A DNA stretch of 64,000 nucleotides from Halonatronomonas betaini (GTDB taxonomy: Bacteria > Bacillota > Halanaerobiia > Halanaerobiales > Halarsenatibacteraceae), in assembly GCF_015666175.1 (NCBI RefSeq), contig NZ_JADPIE010000009.1, forward strand, positions 19,590 through 83,589. Reading direction: 5' to 3'. Below, one piece after another: positions 21,902 to 30,961 of this stretch. The notes under the pieces were generated by a model. The model saw only the letters and a program-made list of their open reading frames with translations, searched no databases and was not told where the DNA came from. Within the stretch, counting starts at the first letter, position 1. Each line of letters starts with the position of its first letter. The translations under genes and the position numbers were made by a program.

Positions 21902-22555
21902 ATGAATTTAGTTTTTTTAGGGCTTCCAGGTGCAGGAAAAGGAACCCAGGCCAAAATACTAGCTAATAAATATGACATACCTCATATATCAACTGGAGAT
22001 ATATTTCGTAATGCGATAAAAAATGAGACTCCTTTAGGAGTAAAAGCTAAGGAATATATTGACTCTGGTGAACTGGTTCCAGATGAAGTTACTAATGGTA
22101 TTGTAAAGGAAAGATTGCAAGATAAAGATTGTAATAAGGGTTTTATATTAGATGGTTATCCAAGAACCCTTGATCAAGTTGAAGCGTTAGATAGTAATCT
22201 GGATGACTTTAATAAAAAAATTGATCTAGTTATATATACCAAAGTTAGTGAGAGTGAACTAATTAAAAGACTGACTGGCAGAAGAATTTGTGAAGATTGT
22301 GGAGCAACTTATCATGTTGATTTCAAACCTCCTAAAGAAGAATCTATATGTGATGAATGTGGTGGTAAATTAATTCAACGAGATGATGATAAAGAAGAAA
22401 CAGTTAAGAAAAGAATTAATGTAAATAAAAATAAGACTGAAAAGCTAATTAAATATTATGATGAAAAAAATATATTAATTGAGATTGATGCTGAAAAAGA
22501 TATCGATGAAGTAACTAATGATATAGTTGACGTTATCGAGGAGAAAATTAGATGA
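21902..22555 (+). CDS. adk: Adenylate kinase, zinc-binding type
   Basis: This 217-residue enzyme interconverts ATP + AMP and 2 ADP. The P-loop GLPGAGKGTQA is at residues 7-17, and LDGYPRTLDQ marks the AMP-binding part. The lid has four cysteines (CEDCG and CDECGG), indicating structural zinc. ATG follows AGGAGGTAAG. The stop overlaps the map start (ATGA), suggesting coupling. The secY-adk-map order is standard in Firmicutes. Confidence 0.99.
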   Translation: MNLVFLGLPGAGKGTQAKILANKYDIPHISTGDIFRNAIKNETPLGVKAKEYIDSGELVPDEVTNGIVKERLQDKDCNKGFILDGYPRTLDQVEALDSNLDDFNKKIDLVIYTKVSESELIKRLTGRRICEDCGATYHVDFKPPKEESICDECGGKLIQRDDDKEETVKKRINVNKNKTEKLIKYYDEKNILIEIDAEKDIDEVTNDIVDVIEEKIR

Positions 22556-23301
22556 TAATAAGGAAATCTAAAAGAGAAATCGATATAATGTCAAAAGCTA
22601 ATTCTATTGTTGCAGAAACCCATGAGTTTTTATCGGAAAAAATTGAGCCTGGTATCAGCACTTATGATTTAGATAAATTGGCGGAAGAGTTTATAGAAAA
22701 TAAAGGTGGGAAACCTTCATTTAAAGGTTATAGAGGATATCCGGCGTCTGTTTGCTTATCCATTAACGATGAAGTTGTTCATGGAATACCATCTAAAACT
22801 AGAGTTTTAGAAAAAGGTATGATTTTAAGTGTTGATATAGGTGTATATTATAAAGGATTTCATGGAGATGCAGCTCGAACTTTTCCTGTTGGTAAGATTT
22901 CTCAGGAAGCTAAGTCTTTAATTGAAGTAACAAGAAAGGCTTTAGATAAGGGAATTGAAAATGCGATAATTGGCAATAGGCTTACAGATATATCTAATGC
23001 AGTTCAAATTCACGTAGAGAATGCAGGCTGTTCAGTTGTTAGAGATTACGTTGGGCACGGAATTGGGACTGATATGCATGAAGATCCGCAGATTCCTAAT
23101 TTCGGACCTGCAGGCAGAGGCCCCCGATTAAAAGAAGGTATGACATTAGCAATTGAACCAATGGTTAATATAGGTCATTACAATGTTAAAACTAAAGATG
23201 ATGGTTGGACAGTTGTTACTGAGGATGGAAGTCTGTCGGCTCACTGGGAAGATAGTATTGCTATAACTAAAGAAGGCCCGAAAATACTAAGTAGGCTATA
23301 A
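22552..23301 (+). CDS. map: Methionine aminopeptidase, type I
   Basis: This 249-residue metalloenzyme removes the N-terminal methionine of new proteins. The metal ligands are visible: Asp in SVDIGVYY and FHGDAART, His in GHGIGTDMHE, Glu in AIEPM and Glu in HWEDSIAIT. It overlaps adk by 4 bp. It has no SH3-like N-terminal extension. A promoter immediately follows the gene. Confidence 0.99.
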   Translation: MIIRKSKREIDIMSKANSIVAETHEFLSEKIEPGISTYDLDKLAEEFIENKGGKPSFKGYRGYPASVCLSINDEVVHGIPSKTRVLEKGMILSVDIGVYYKGFHGDAARTFPVGKISQEAKSLIEVTRKALDKGIENAIIGNRLTDISNAVQIHVENAGCSVVRDYVGHGIGTDMHEDPQIPNFGPAGRGPRLKEGMTLAIEPMVNIGHYNVKTKDDGWTVVTEDGSLSAHWEDSIAITKEGPKILSRL

Positions 23302-23327
23302 ATTTGCTTTTACTTGCATTGATAATA

Positions 23328-23336
23328 TGGTATAAT
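23328..23336 (+). promoter_or_regulatory. Extended -10 promoter upstream of infA
   Basis: TGG immediately precedes a perfect TATAAT (23331-23336), making an extended -10 element. A -35 at 17 bp is poor (TTTTAC). The start would lie near 23343 and leave a leader of about 150 nt before infA in which I see only weak pairing (AATTGA 23367-23372 with TCAATT 23397-23402). It would drive the infA-rpmJ-rpsM-rpsK-rpsD-rpoA-rplQ block. Confidence 0.6.
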
Positions 23337-23491
23337 ATAGGGTAGCTTAAAAATGGAGAAATAATAAATTGAACTAGTTTAGTGATATTGTTGTGATCAA
23401 TTAGGAATGATAGATATAGACTTATATGCTAATGGAATTTAATTGAAGATGAATTTAAATACCTTTAATTATAAAGGGGGGTAAAATATAT

Positions 23492-23713
23492 ATGTCTAAA
23501 GAAGATCCTATTGAAGTTGAAGGTACAGTAGTGGAACCTTTGCCAAATGCGATGTTTAGAGTTGAACTTGATAATGGGCATAAAGTTTTGGCACATGTTT
23601 CAGGTAAAATGAGAATGAATTATATTAGAATTTTACCTGGAGACAAAGTGACAGTAGAATTATCACCGTATGATCTATCACGTGGAAGAATAACTTATAG
23701 ACATAAAGCATAA
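23492..23713 (+). CDS. infA: Translation initiation factor IF-1
   Basis: IF-1 (73 residues) is a single OB-fold protein that occupies the A site during initiation and helps IF-2 and IF-3. [20 protein letters not shown] and [16 protein letters not shown] are canonical. The ATG follows AAAGGGGGG. In many Firmicutes a small KOW protein gene lies between map and infA; none is visible here. Confidence 0.98.
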   Translation: MSKEDPIEVEGTVVEPLPNAMFRVELDNGHKVLAHVSGKMRMNYIRILPGDKVTVELSPYDLSRGRITYRHKA

Positions 23714-23750
23714 TTCTATGTAATAAATGTTTTATGGAGGTGTTTTATAA

Positions 23751-23864
23751 ATGAAAGTTAGACCATCTGTTAAACCGATTTGTGATAAATGTAAAGTTAT
23801 TAGAAGAAACAAAAAAGTAATGGTAATTTGTGAAAATCCAAAGCACAAGCAGCGCCAGGGTTAA
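23751..23864 (+). CDS. rpmJ: 50S ribosomal protein L36
   Basis: This tiny 37-residue protein ([14 protein letters not shown] to [10 protein letters not shown]) is the zinc-containing form of L36: C11, C14, C27 and H32 are the expected ligands. It sits in the 23S rRNA core and is placed in the usual infA-rpmJ-rpsM order. A GGAGGTG ribosome-binding site precedes the ATG. Confidence 0.98.
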   Translation: MKVRPSVKPICDKCKVIRRNKKVMVICENPKHKQRQG

Positions 23865-23888
23865 TTCTTTAAATGGAGGTGTAAAAAA

Positions 23889-24245
23889 ATGGCTAGAATA
23901 GAAGGTGTAGATTTACCTAAAAATAAAAGAGTAGAAATTGGCTTGACATATATTTTTGGTATAGGCCGCTCTAGATCTAATGATATTCTTGAAGCAGCAG
24001 GTGTTGATCCTGATACAAGGGTAAAAGACCTTACTGAAGCTGAAATAGCTAAATTAAGAAGCGAAATAGATGAATATGCTGTTGAAGGTGAGCTTAGAAG
24101 AGAAAGAAGAGCTGATATTAAAAGATTAAAAGATATAGGTTCTTATAGAGGCTTAAGGCATAGAAGAGGGCTTCCAGTTAGAGGTCAAAGAACAAGAACT
24201 AATGCTAGAACAAGGAAAGGTCCTGTAAAACCTATTAGAAAATAA
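23889..24245 (+). CDS. rpsM: 30S ribosomal protein S13
   Basis: S13 (118 residues) forms head bridges to the large subunit and contacts the P-site tRNA through its basic C-terminal tail. [19 protein letters not shown] and [20 protein letters not shown] are diagnostic. ATG follows GGAGGTG. It is slightly shorter than many homologues at the C-terminus but keeps the [10 protein letters not shown] tail. Confidence 0.99.
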   Translation: MARIEGVDLPKNKRVEIGLTYIFGIGRSRSNDILEAAGVDPDTRVKDLTEAEIAKLRSEIDEYAVEGELRRERRADIKRLKDIGSYRGLRHRRGLPVRGQRTRTNARTRKGPVKPIRK

Positions 24246-24278
24246 TTAAATTTTAGTACGAGGAGGGAATTATTTTAG

Positions 24279-24677
24279 ATGGCTAAAGGTAAGAAAAAAA
24301 CCAAAAGAAGAAAAAAGAAAAATAAAAAGTTTATAGAAAAAGGTCAGGCTTATATAAGATCGACATTTAATAATACTATTGTAAGTATAACTGACATGGA
24401 CGGTAATGTTGTAGCCTGGTCCAGTGCCGGGAAAGCAGGATATAAAGGATCAAGGAAGAGTACTCCTTTTGCTGCACAAATAGCAGCAGAAAATGTTGCT
24501 GAAGAAGCTCAAGAAATGGGTTTAAAAGAATTACAGATTTTTGTTAAAGGACCTGGCTCAGGCAGAGAGTCTGCAATAAGAGCTATACAGTCTGCTGGAA
24601 TAGAAGTAACTTTAATTAAAGATATTACACCTATTCCTCATAATGGCTGCAGGCCGCCGAAAAGAAGAAGAGTTTAA
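24279..24677 (+). CDS. rpsK: 30S ribosomal protein S11
   Basis: S11 (132 residues) lies on the 30S platform near the mRNA exit and E site. The lysine-rich N-terminus is followed by [38 protein letters not shown] closes the protein as in other bacteria. The ATG follows GAGGAGGG. Confidence 0.99.
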   Translation: MAKGKKKTKRRKKKNKKFIEKGQAYIRSTFNNTIVSITDMDGNVVAWSSAGKAGYKGSRKSTPFAAQIAAENVAEEAQEMGLKELQIFVKGPGSGRESAIRAIQSAGIEVTLIKDITPIPHNGCRPPKRRRV

Positions 24678-24707
24678 TAATTCAATAAATAGGAGGTGCT
24701 AATATAA

Positions 24708-25334
24708 ATGGCAAAATATACTGAAGCAAAATGTAAACATTGTCGTCGTGAAGGAGAAAAGCTATATTTAAAAGGAGAAAGGTGTTACTCTGAAAAATGT
24801 GCTTTTGAAAGAAGACCATATGCTCCTGGAGAACAGGGACAGGGTCGCAGAAAGCAATCAGAATATGGTAATCAGCTCAGAGAAAAACAAAAAGTTAGAA
24901 GAATGTATGGAATGATGGAAGATCAATTTAGAAGTACATTCTCAACAGCTGCCAGGCAAAAAGGTGTAACTGGCGAAAATTTCTTGCAGCTCTTAGAAAC
25001 AAGGCTGGATAACACTGTATTTAGAATGGGTTTTGCTACATCCAGATCCCAGGCCAGACAATTAGTTCTACATGGTCATATATATGTGAATGGTAGTAGA
25101 GTTAATATAGCTTCATATCAGGTTGAAGAGGGAGATACTATTAGTGTAAAAGATGCTAGTAGAAAGAAAAATTTCATCAAAGATGTTTTAGAAACTAATG
25201 ATGAATACAATGCTCCTGAATGGCTAAGTGTTAACATGGAAAAAGCAGAAGGTACTGTTGTTAGAATGCCTGAACGCGAGGATATTGAACATCCAATTAA
25301 TGAGCAACTTATAGTTGAGTATTATTCACTTTAA
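24708..25334 (+). CDS. rpsD: 30S ribosomal protein S4, zinc form
   Basis: S4 (208 residues) starts 16S 5'-domain assembly. The N-terminus has CKHC and CYSEKC, a four-cysteine zinc site (C+ type). The S4 RNA-binding domain lies near residues 98-160 (LETRLDNTVFRMGFA then GHIYVNG). ATG follows AGGAGGTG. In other bacteria S4 represses the alpha operon; no leader structure at rpsM supports this here. Confidence 0.99.
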   Translation: MAKYTEAKCKHCRREGEKLYLKGERCYSEKCAFERRPYAPGEQGQGRRKQSEYGNQLREKQKVRRMYGMMEDQFRSTFSTAARQKGVTGENFLQLLETRLDNTVFRMGFATSRSQARQLVLHGHIYVNGSRVNIASYQVEEGDTISVKDASRKKNFIKDVLETNDEYNAPEWLSVNMEKAEGTVVRMPEREDIEHPINEQLIVEYYSL

Positions 25335-25385
25335 GCTGAAGCTACCCTCAGCTGACAAGAATTGAGAGGAGGGTGTGATAATTAA

Positions 25386-26330
25386 ATGATAGAGATTGAG
25401 AAACCTAAAATAAATAAATTAGAGGCAGATAGAAATTTCGGGAGCTTTGAAATCAGTCCTCTAGAAAGAGGATATGGAACAACATTAGGAAATTCTATTA
25501 GAAGAATATTGTTATCATCGCTTCCAGGAGCAGCGATCACCTCAGTGAAGATTGAGGGGGCCAAGCATGAATACACTGCTATACCTGGAGTAGTTGAAGA
25601 TGTCACTGATATTATATTGAATTTAAAAGGTGTCGTTTTAAAATATAATGGTGAAGAGCAAGCTAGCATAAGATTGGATGTCAGTGATAAAACAGATGTT
25701 GTTGCAGGTGATTTTCAGGTTTCTGGAGATATTGAGATAGTTAATAAAGACCATAAAATTGCTACTTTAGCTCCAGAAGGCAGCATGCAACTTGAAGCAA
25801 CAGTTGAAAAAGGTCGAGGATATGTTACTGCTGAAGAAAACAAAGAAAAATTTGATAATGTTATAGGTTTAATACCTATAGATTCTTCATTTAGTCCAAT
25901 CGAGCGAGCAAATTTTAAAGTAGAAGATATTAGAGTTGGTCAGGTCACTGATTATGATAGACTCTTACTGGATGTTCATACTAATGGAAGTATTAGTCCT
26001 GAAGAAGCTATTAGTTTATCTGCTAGAATAATGATAGAACATTTAGAACTTTTTCTTGACTTAGATTCTGACCTGGAAAATGTTGAGATTATGGTTGAAA
26101 AAGAAGAGGAAGAGAAAAATCAGATCTATGATACGACAGTAGAAGAATTAGAACTATCAGTTAGATCTTCTAATTGTTTAAAAAGAGCAGGTATTAATAC
26201 TGTTGGAGAATTAGTAAGTAAAACTGAAGATGACTTAATGAAAGTAAGGAATTTAGGTAAAAAATCATTACAGGAAATTAAAGATAAATTACATGATATT
26301 GATTTATCATTAAAACAACCTAATGAGTAA
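25386..26330 (+). CDS. rpoA: DNA-directed RNA polymerase subunit alpha
   Basis: The alpha subunit (314 residues) dimerises to nucleate RNA polymerase assembly. The N-terminal domain shows [20 protein letters not shown]. An acidic linker rich in Glu joins it to the C-terminal domain ([18 protein letters not shown]), which contacts activators and UP elements. GAGGAGGGTGTG lies upstream. Standard alpha-operon position before rplQ. Confidence 0.99.
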   Translation: MIEIEKPKINKLEADRNFGSFEISPLERGYGTTLGNSIRRILLSSLPGAAITSVKIEGAKHEYTAIPGVVEDVTDIILNLKGVVLKYNGEEQASIRLDVSDKTDVVAGDFQVSGDIEIVNKDHKIATLAPEGSMQLEATVEKGRGYVTAEENKEKFDNVIGLIPIDSSFSPIERANFKVEDIRVGQVTDYDRLLLDVHTNGSISPEEAISLSARIMIEHLELFLDLDSDLENVEIMVEKEEEEKNQIYDTTVEELELSVRSSNCLKRAGINTVGELVSKTEDDLMKVRNLGKKSLQEIKDKLHDIDLSLKQPNE

Positions 26331-26345
26331 AGGTGGTGTTTACTA

Positions 26346-26687
26346 ATGCCTAGAAGAAAACTTGGAAAGACAAGTTCACATAGGAAAGCAATGTTTCGTA
26401 ATATGTTAACTGACTTTTTTAGAAATGAAAGGATTGAAACAAGTCTTGCAAAAGCCAAAGAACTACGTCCTTTAGCTGAAAAGTTAATTACAATTTCAAA
26501 AGATAATAGTGTTCAGTCAAGAAGAAAAGTTGCTAAAAAAATTAATGATAAAGAAGTTATAACTAAATTATTTGATGAGATTGGCCCTCGATTTGCTGAT
26601 AGACCAGGAGGATATACCAGAATTATAAAAATGTATCCTCGTAGAGGAGATGCATCTGATAGAGCCCTAATAGAATTAGTTGAATAA
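26346..26687 (+). CDS. rplQ: 50S ribosomal protein L17
   Basis: L17 (113 residues) is near the tunnel exit. RRKLGKTSSHRKAMFRNM at the N-terminus and GGYTRIIKMYPRRGDASD near the end are diagnostic. AAAGGTGG precedes the ATG. No terminator is seen between it and the ECF transporter genes that follow, so transcription probably continues. Confidence 0.99.
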   Translation: MPRRKLGKTSSHRKAMFRNMLTDFFRNERIETSLAKAKELRPLAEKLITISKDNSVQSRRKVAKKINDKEVITKLFDEIGPRFADRPGGYTRIIKMYPRRGDASDRALIELVE

Positions 26688-26717
26688 ATTTAGTGGCATA
26701 ATGAAGTGGGTGTAAAA

Positions 26718-27533
26718 ATGAGCCTGATCGAAATTAAAGATGTAGATTTTTTATATAGAGAGCAGGAAGATAAAGCTCTATCAGGTGTGAACTTATCAAT
26801 TGAAAAAGGTGAATTTATCTCAATTATTGGTTCCAATGGTTCTGGGAAATCAACATTAGCTAAATTGCTTAATGTCTTATTAGTTCCAACTGAAGGTCAG
26901 GTGTTCGTAGATGGATTTAATTCATCTGATCCAGAAAATGTCTGGAAGATAAGACAAAAAGTTGGTATGGTTTTTCAAAATCCAGATAATCAGTTGGTTG
27001 CAACAACTGTTGAAGATGATGTTGCTTTTGGGCCAGAAAACCTGGCTTTACCCTCAGACCAGATAAGGGAACGAGTGGATAAATCCCTTGAAATGGTTGG
27101 TATGGGTGGTTATCAAAGCCATCCTCCCCATGAACTTTCAGGTGGACAAAAGCAACGAATAGCAATTGCTGGAATAATAGCAATGCTACCTGATTGTATA
27201 GTTCTTGATGAGCCAACAGCTATGCTTGATCCCATGGGACGCAAAGAGGTTTTAAAAACAATTAAATATCTTAATGAAGAAGAAGGTATTACAGTAATAT
27301 TGATCACTCATTTTATGGAAGAAACAATATTCTCTGATAGAATAGTTGTTATGAATGGTGGAGAAATCAAAGATATTGATAAACCTTCGAAAATATTTCA
27401 GAATATAGATCTTATTAAGAGTGCTGGTTTAGATGTTCCTGTGGCAGTTCAGCTGGCTAATGAATTGAGAAGCTCAGGATTGCAAATACCTGAAGTAATG
27501 GATATAGAGGAATTGGTGACTGCATTATGTTAG
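26718..27533 (+). CDS. ecfA1: ECF transporter energy-coupling ATPase EcfA1
   Basis: One of two ATPases powering energy-coupling factor importers for vitamins and metals. Walker A is GSNGSGKST; the signature is LSGGQKQRIAIAG and Walker B is CIVLDEPTAMLDP. From ATG 26718 the protein has 271 residues; GTGGGTG (26706-26712) serves as ribosome-binding site, so a GTG start at 26706 is less likely. It overlaps ecfA2 by 7 bp. The rplQ-ecfA1-ecfA2-ecfT-truA order is the common Firmicute arrangement. Confidence 0.96.
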   Translation: MSLIEIKDVDFLYREQEDKALSGVNLSIEKGEFISIIGSNGSGKSTLAKLLNVLLVPTEGQVFVDGFNSSDPENVWKIRQKVGMVFQNPDNQLVATTVEDDVAFGPENLALPSDQIRERVDKSLEMVGMGGYQSHPPHELSGGQKQRIAIAGIIAMLPDCIVLDEPTAMLDPMGRKEVLKTIKYLNEEEGITVILITHFMEETIFSDRIVVMNGGEIKDIDKPSKIFQNIDLIKSAGLDVPVAVQLANELRSSGLQIPEVMDIEELVTALC

Positions 27534-28402
27534 TTGAATTAAAAGACATTACCCATGTGTATAACCAATATAATCCGACAGTAGCACTTAAAGATATAAA
27601 TTTATCTATTTCGGAGCAGGAATTCATTGGTCTGATAGGTCATACTGGCTCAGGAAAATCAACATTAGTTCAACTATTAAATGGTTTAATAGAACCCACT
27701 TCAGGAACTGTTTTATATAACAATGAAGATATCTTTTCTGATAAGAAGAGGCTTAAATTTATCAGGCAAAAAGTTGGTTTAGTTTTTCAATATCCAGAAC
27801 ATCAACTATTTGAGGAAAGTATATATGAGGATGTTGCTTTTGGTCCTAAAAATTTAGGGTTAAAAAAAGAAGAAATAAAAAACAGGGTTAAAGAATCTCT
27901 AGAATTGGTTGGACTTGATTATGAAAAATTCAAGGATAGATCTCCATTTAATCTCAGTGGTGGTCAGCAAAGAAGAGTTGCAATAGCAGGTGTTCTGGCT
28001 TTGAAACCAGAAATTTTAATTCTGGATGAACCATCTGCAGGCTTAGATCCTAATGGGAGAAATAATTTATTAGAACTACTTAAATATCTGCACCAGGATA
28101 TTAATATTACAATTATTTTAATTTCTCACAGGATGGAAGAAATTGCAAAGCTTGCCACCAGGGTAATCGTTATGGATGAAGGTAGAATTGTTTTAGATGG
28201 AAGTCCAGCGGAAGTATTCAGTGAAGAAAAAAGATTGCGGGAATTAGATTTAGATTTACCTGCTGTTACCTCTATACTTCATAAGCTAAATTCTAAGGGA
28301 GTATCAGTCAGGACAGATATATTTGATGTAATCGAAGCTAAAGATGAAATAATCAGTAAATTGCAGGAGAAGAATATCCCTGAGGAGAAAAGATCATGTT
28401 AA
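27527..28402 (+). CDS. ecfA2: ECF transporter energy-coupling ATPase EcfA2
   Basis: The second ECF ATPase (291 residues). Walker A GHTGSGKST, signature LSGGQQRRVAIAG and Walker B ILILDEPSAGLDP are intact. EcfA1 and EcfA2 form a heterodimer on EcfT. It overlaps both neighbours (7 bp each), a sign of translational coupling. No substrate-binding S component is encoded next to it, which fits a shared (group II) ECF module. Confidence 0.96.
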   Translation: MLVELKDITHVYNQYNPTVALKDINLSISEQEFIGLIGHTGSGKSTLVQLLNGLIEPTSGTVLYNNEDIFSDKKRLKFIRQKVGLVFQYPEHQLFEESIYEDVAFGPKNLGLKKEEIKNRVKESLELVGLDYEKFKDRSPFNLSGGQQRRVAIAGVLALKPEILILDEPSAGLDPNGRNNLLELLKYLHQDINITIILISHRMEEIAKLATRVIVMDEGRIVLDGSPAEVFSEEKRLRELDLDLPAVTSILHKLNSKGVSVRTDIFDVIEAKDEIISKLQEKNIPEEKRSC

Positions 28403-29187
28403 AAGATATTACTATAGGTCAATATATTCCTGGTGATTCTTTTATTCATAAACTGGATGCAAGAATTAAGATAATAATAACCATAATTATGATAACAGTA
28501 CTCTTTTTAATTGATTCATTTATTGGATTTGGTTTGTTTCTTCTTTTTGTAATAGCTATCATGATGATTTCTAAACTGCCAGTTAAAAGGGTATTAAATG
28601 GTTTAAAGCCTGTCTTCTTTTTAATTATAATTACGTTATTTCTTCATATGTTTTTAACAAGAGGTGGAGAAGTTTTATGGGAATGGGGATTTTTAAGGAT
28701 TGAAGAAGAAGGATTATTTACCGGTTTATTTATGGTCGGTAGAATTCTTTTATTAATAATGTTCACCTCATTGCTTACTTTAACAACATCCCCTTTACAA
28801 TTAACAGATGGAATAGAATATCTTTTAAAACCCCTGGCAAGATTTGGGGTACCAGCTGGTGAATTAGCCATGATGATGACAATTGCTTTAAGGTTTATTC
28901 CAACTTTAATGGAAGAAGCTGAAAAGATAATGAAAGCCCAGAAAGCAAGGGGAGCAGATTTTGAAAGTGGAAATATTATTGAAAGAGCTAAAAGTTTAGT
29001 CCCTTTATTAGTTCCATTGTTTATAAGTGCCTTTAGAAGAGCTGATGAACTTGCATTAGCAATGGAATCAAGGTGTTATCAGGGGGGAACAAATAGAACT
29101 CGCTTAAATGAGTTAGAGTTAAGAAGATCAGATATCTATGCATTAATTGGTGTTTTAATCATTGCTGTTTTATTAAGTTTTAGATGA
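28396..29187 (+). CDS. ecfT: ECF transporter transmembrane protein EcfT
   Basis: EcfT (263 residues) is the membrane scaffold that couples the ATPases to interchangeable S components. Several hydrophobic segments (for example residues about 28-56 and 68-88, and one at the C-terminus) are visible. The first coupling motif is KARGADFE; the second, usually also Ala-Arg-Gly, reads AMESRCYQG, a variant. It overlaps ecfA2 by 7 bp. Confidence 0.95.
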   Translation: MLKDITIGQYIPGDSFIHKLDARIKIIITIIMITVLFLIDSFIGFGLFLLFVIAIMMISKLPVKRVLNGLKPVFFLIIITLFLHMFLTRGGEVLWEWGFLRIEEEGLFTGLFMVGRILLLIMFTSLLTLTTSPLQLTDGIEYLLKPLARFGVPAGELAMMMTIALRFIPTLMEEAEKIMKAQKARGADFESGNIIERAKSLVPLLVPLFISAFRRADELALAMESRCYQGGTNRTRLNELELRRSDIYALIGVLIIAVLLSFR

Positions 29188-29205
29188 TTTTTTGGAGGAT
29201 CCTTA

Positions 29206-29958
29206 ATGAGGAATGTTAAAATTATAGTTTCTTATGATGGCTCAAATTACAGTGGCTGGCAGAGACAAAAAAATACTAGAGAAACTATTCAGGAAAAATT
29301 AGAAGATGTATTAAGTAAATTTCATAAAGAACCAGGTAAAATTTATGGTGCTAGCAGAACAGATGCTGGAGTCCATGCGAAGGGTCAGGTTTTTAATTTT
29401 GATTTAAAGGTTGATATCCCACTAAATAGATTGCCCCAGGCCTTTAATAGTGAATTGCCTAATGATATAGTATGTTTGGATGCAGAATATATAAGTGATG
29501 AATTTCATTCTCGCTATGATGCTGAAGCTAAAAAGTATATTTACCGGATAGACAATAATTTATATAGAGATGTCTTTATGCGTAAATATGCTTATCATAT
29601 ATATATGGATTTAGATCTTACAGCTATGTCTAGATCGATAGAATGTTTAATAGGGAAACATGATTTTTCTGCTTTTCGAGCAAAGGGTTGTAGGAGCAAA
29701 GAACCGGTTAAAAATATTTATAAGGCAGAGTTTTATGAAGAATCTCATAATATTTATGCTTTAGAAATTATTGGTTCAGGATTTTTATATAATATGATGC
29801 GGATAATTGCTGGAACTGTTATAGAAATTGGAAAAAAGAAGAGACGTTATGACGATATGAAGAAAGTTCTTAAATCAAAATGCAGGAATAACGCTGGGTT
29901 TACTGCTCCAGCCAAAGGTTTAACTTTAAAAGAAATTTATTATCCAATTAACGGGTAA
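29206..29958 (+). CDS. truA: tRNA pseudouridine(38-40) synthase TruA
   Basis: This 250-residue enzyme converts uridines 38-40 of tRNA anticodon arms to pseudouridine. The catalytic aspartate lies in GASRTDAGVHAKGQ near residue 52. The FRAKGCRSKEPVKNI and GSGFLYNMMRIIAGTV segments are characteristic. A TTTTTGGAGG site precedes the ATG 18 bp after ecfT. Its place before rplM-rpsI is common in Firmicutes. Confidence 0.98.
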   Translation: MRNVKIIVSYDGSNYSGWQRQKNTRETIQEKLEDVLSKFHKEPGKIYGASRTDAGVHAKGQVFNFDLKVDIPLNRLPQAFNSELPNDIVCLDAEYISDEFHSRYDAEAKKYIYRIDNNLYRDVFMRKYAYHIYMDLDLTAMSRSIECLIGKHDFSAFRAKGCRSKEPVKNIYKAEFYEESHNIYALEIIGSGFLYNMMRIIAGTVIEIGKKKRRYDDMKKVLKSKCRNNAGFTAPAKGLTLKEIYYPING

Positions 29959-29985
29959 TAATGATACAAGGAGGGAAATTATATA

Positions 29986-30426
29986 ATGAAAACTTATAGT
30001 GCTAAAGAATCTGAGATAAATAGAAACTGGTATATAGTTGACGCTACTGATCAAACATTAGGCCGATTGGCCTCAGAAGTTGCTCAGTTATTAAGGGGAA
30101 AACATAAACCAGAATTTACTCCCCATATTGATACTGGTGATTATGTAATTGTAGTTAATGCTGAAAATATTAATTTGACTGGTGATAAATGGGATCAGAA
30201 AATTCATTACAGTCACTCTAATTACCCAGGTGGAATTAAAGAGGTAACCTATAGAGAATTAAAAAAGAAAGATCCTGAATTCATAATAGAGAAAGCTGTT
30301 AAAGGTATGCTCCCAAGTAATAAGCTTGGAAAAAGAATTGGCAAGAAGTTAAAGGTTTATAAAGGAACTGAGCATCCACATAAAGCTCAAAATCCAGAAA
30401 AATTAGATTTAAGTGAAAGGAGGTAG
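29986..30426 (+). CDS. rplM: 50S ribosomal protein L13
   Basis: L13 (146 residues) is an early large-subunit assembly protein. The [20 protein letters not shown] and [12 protein letters not shown] segments are diagnostic. AAGGAGGG precedes the ATG. It is followed after 7 bp by rpsI, whose ribosome-binding site (AAAGGAGG) overlaps the end of rplM. Confidence 0.99.
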   Translation: MKTYSAKESEINRNWYIVDATDQTLGRLASEVAQLLRGKHKPEFTPHIDTGDYVIVVNAENINLTGDKWDQKIHYSHSNYPGGIKEVTYRELKKKDPEFIIEKAVKGMLPSNKLGKRIGKKLKVYKGTEHPHKAQNPEKLDLSERR

Positions 30427-30433
30427 TTATTAG

Positions 30434-30826
30434 ATGGCTGATGTACAATATCGTGGTACAGGTAGAAGAAAGACAGCAACAGCTAGAGTAAGATTAATGC
30501 CAGGTAATGGCGATATGATTGTTAATGGAACTGATATAGAAGATTACTTTCATAGAAAGTCTTTGATTCAAGATATTCAATCACCTCTTGAAGTTACAAA
30601 GCAGCTTGGAAGTTTAGATTTAGTTGCTAGTGTAAATGGAGGTGGTCTTTCTGGACAGGCAGGGGCTGTTAGACATGGGATTGCAAGAGCATTGCTTGAA
30701 GTTGATCAAGAGTTTAGAAAGCCTTTAAAGAAAGCTGGTTATTTAACAAGAGATTCAAGAATGAAGGAGAGAAAGAAGCCTGGACTCAAAAAGGCAAGAA
30801 AAGCTCCTCAGTTCTCAAAAAGATAA
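30434..30826 (+). CDS. rpsI: 30S ribosomal protein S9
   Basis: S9 (130 residues) reaches the P-site tRNA with its C-terminal tail, which ends [12 protein letters not shown] as in most bacteria. [19 protein letters not shown] at the N-terminus is typical. It ends the long ribosomal block; a clear terminator follows 25 bp downstream. Confidence 0.99.
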   Translation: MADVQYRGTGRRKTATARVRLMPGNGDMIVNGTDIEDYFHRKSLIQDIQSPLEVTKQLGSLDLVASVNGGGLSGQAGAVRHGIARALLEVDQEFRKPLKKAGYLTRDSRMKERKKPGLKKARKAPQFSKR

Positions 30827-30850
30827 AATTTTCGTCAATTTATTTATTTA

Positions 30851-30877
30851 CCCTTCTCAATACGAGGAGGGTTTTTT
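30851..30877 (+). terminator. Rho-independent terminator after rpsI
   Basis: CCCTTCTC (30851-30858) pairs with GAGGAGGG (30864-30871) with one T-G wobble, around a 5-nt loop, followed by six T residues (30872-30877). It closes the ribosomal/ECF/rplM-rpsI transcript and separates it from the convergent transporter operon. Confidence 0.9.
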
Positions 30878-30882
30878 GTTTA

Positions 30883-30936
30883 TAAAAAAAATGCCTGGAT
30901 AAATGATATCATTTAGATATCAAATACCCAGACATT
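30883..30936 (-). terminator. Terminator of the minus-strand transporter operon
   Basis: On the minus strand ATGTCTGG (complement of 30928-30935) pairs with CCAGGCAT (complement of 30891-30898), enclosing a second GATATC/GATATC palindrome, and runs into a T-tract (complement of the A-run at 30884-30890). It lies downstream of the last permease gene. Confidence 0.75.
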
Positions 30937-30961
30937 TTATTTTATGGATTTAGATTTTTTA

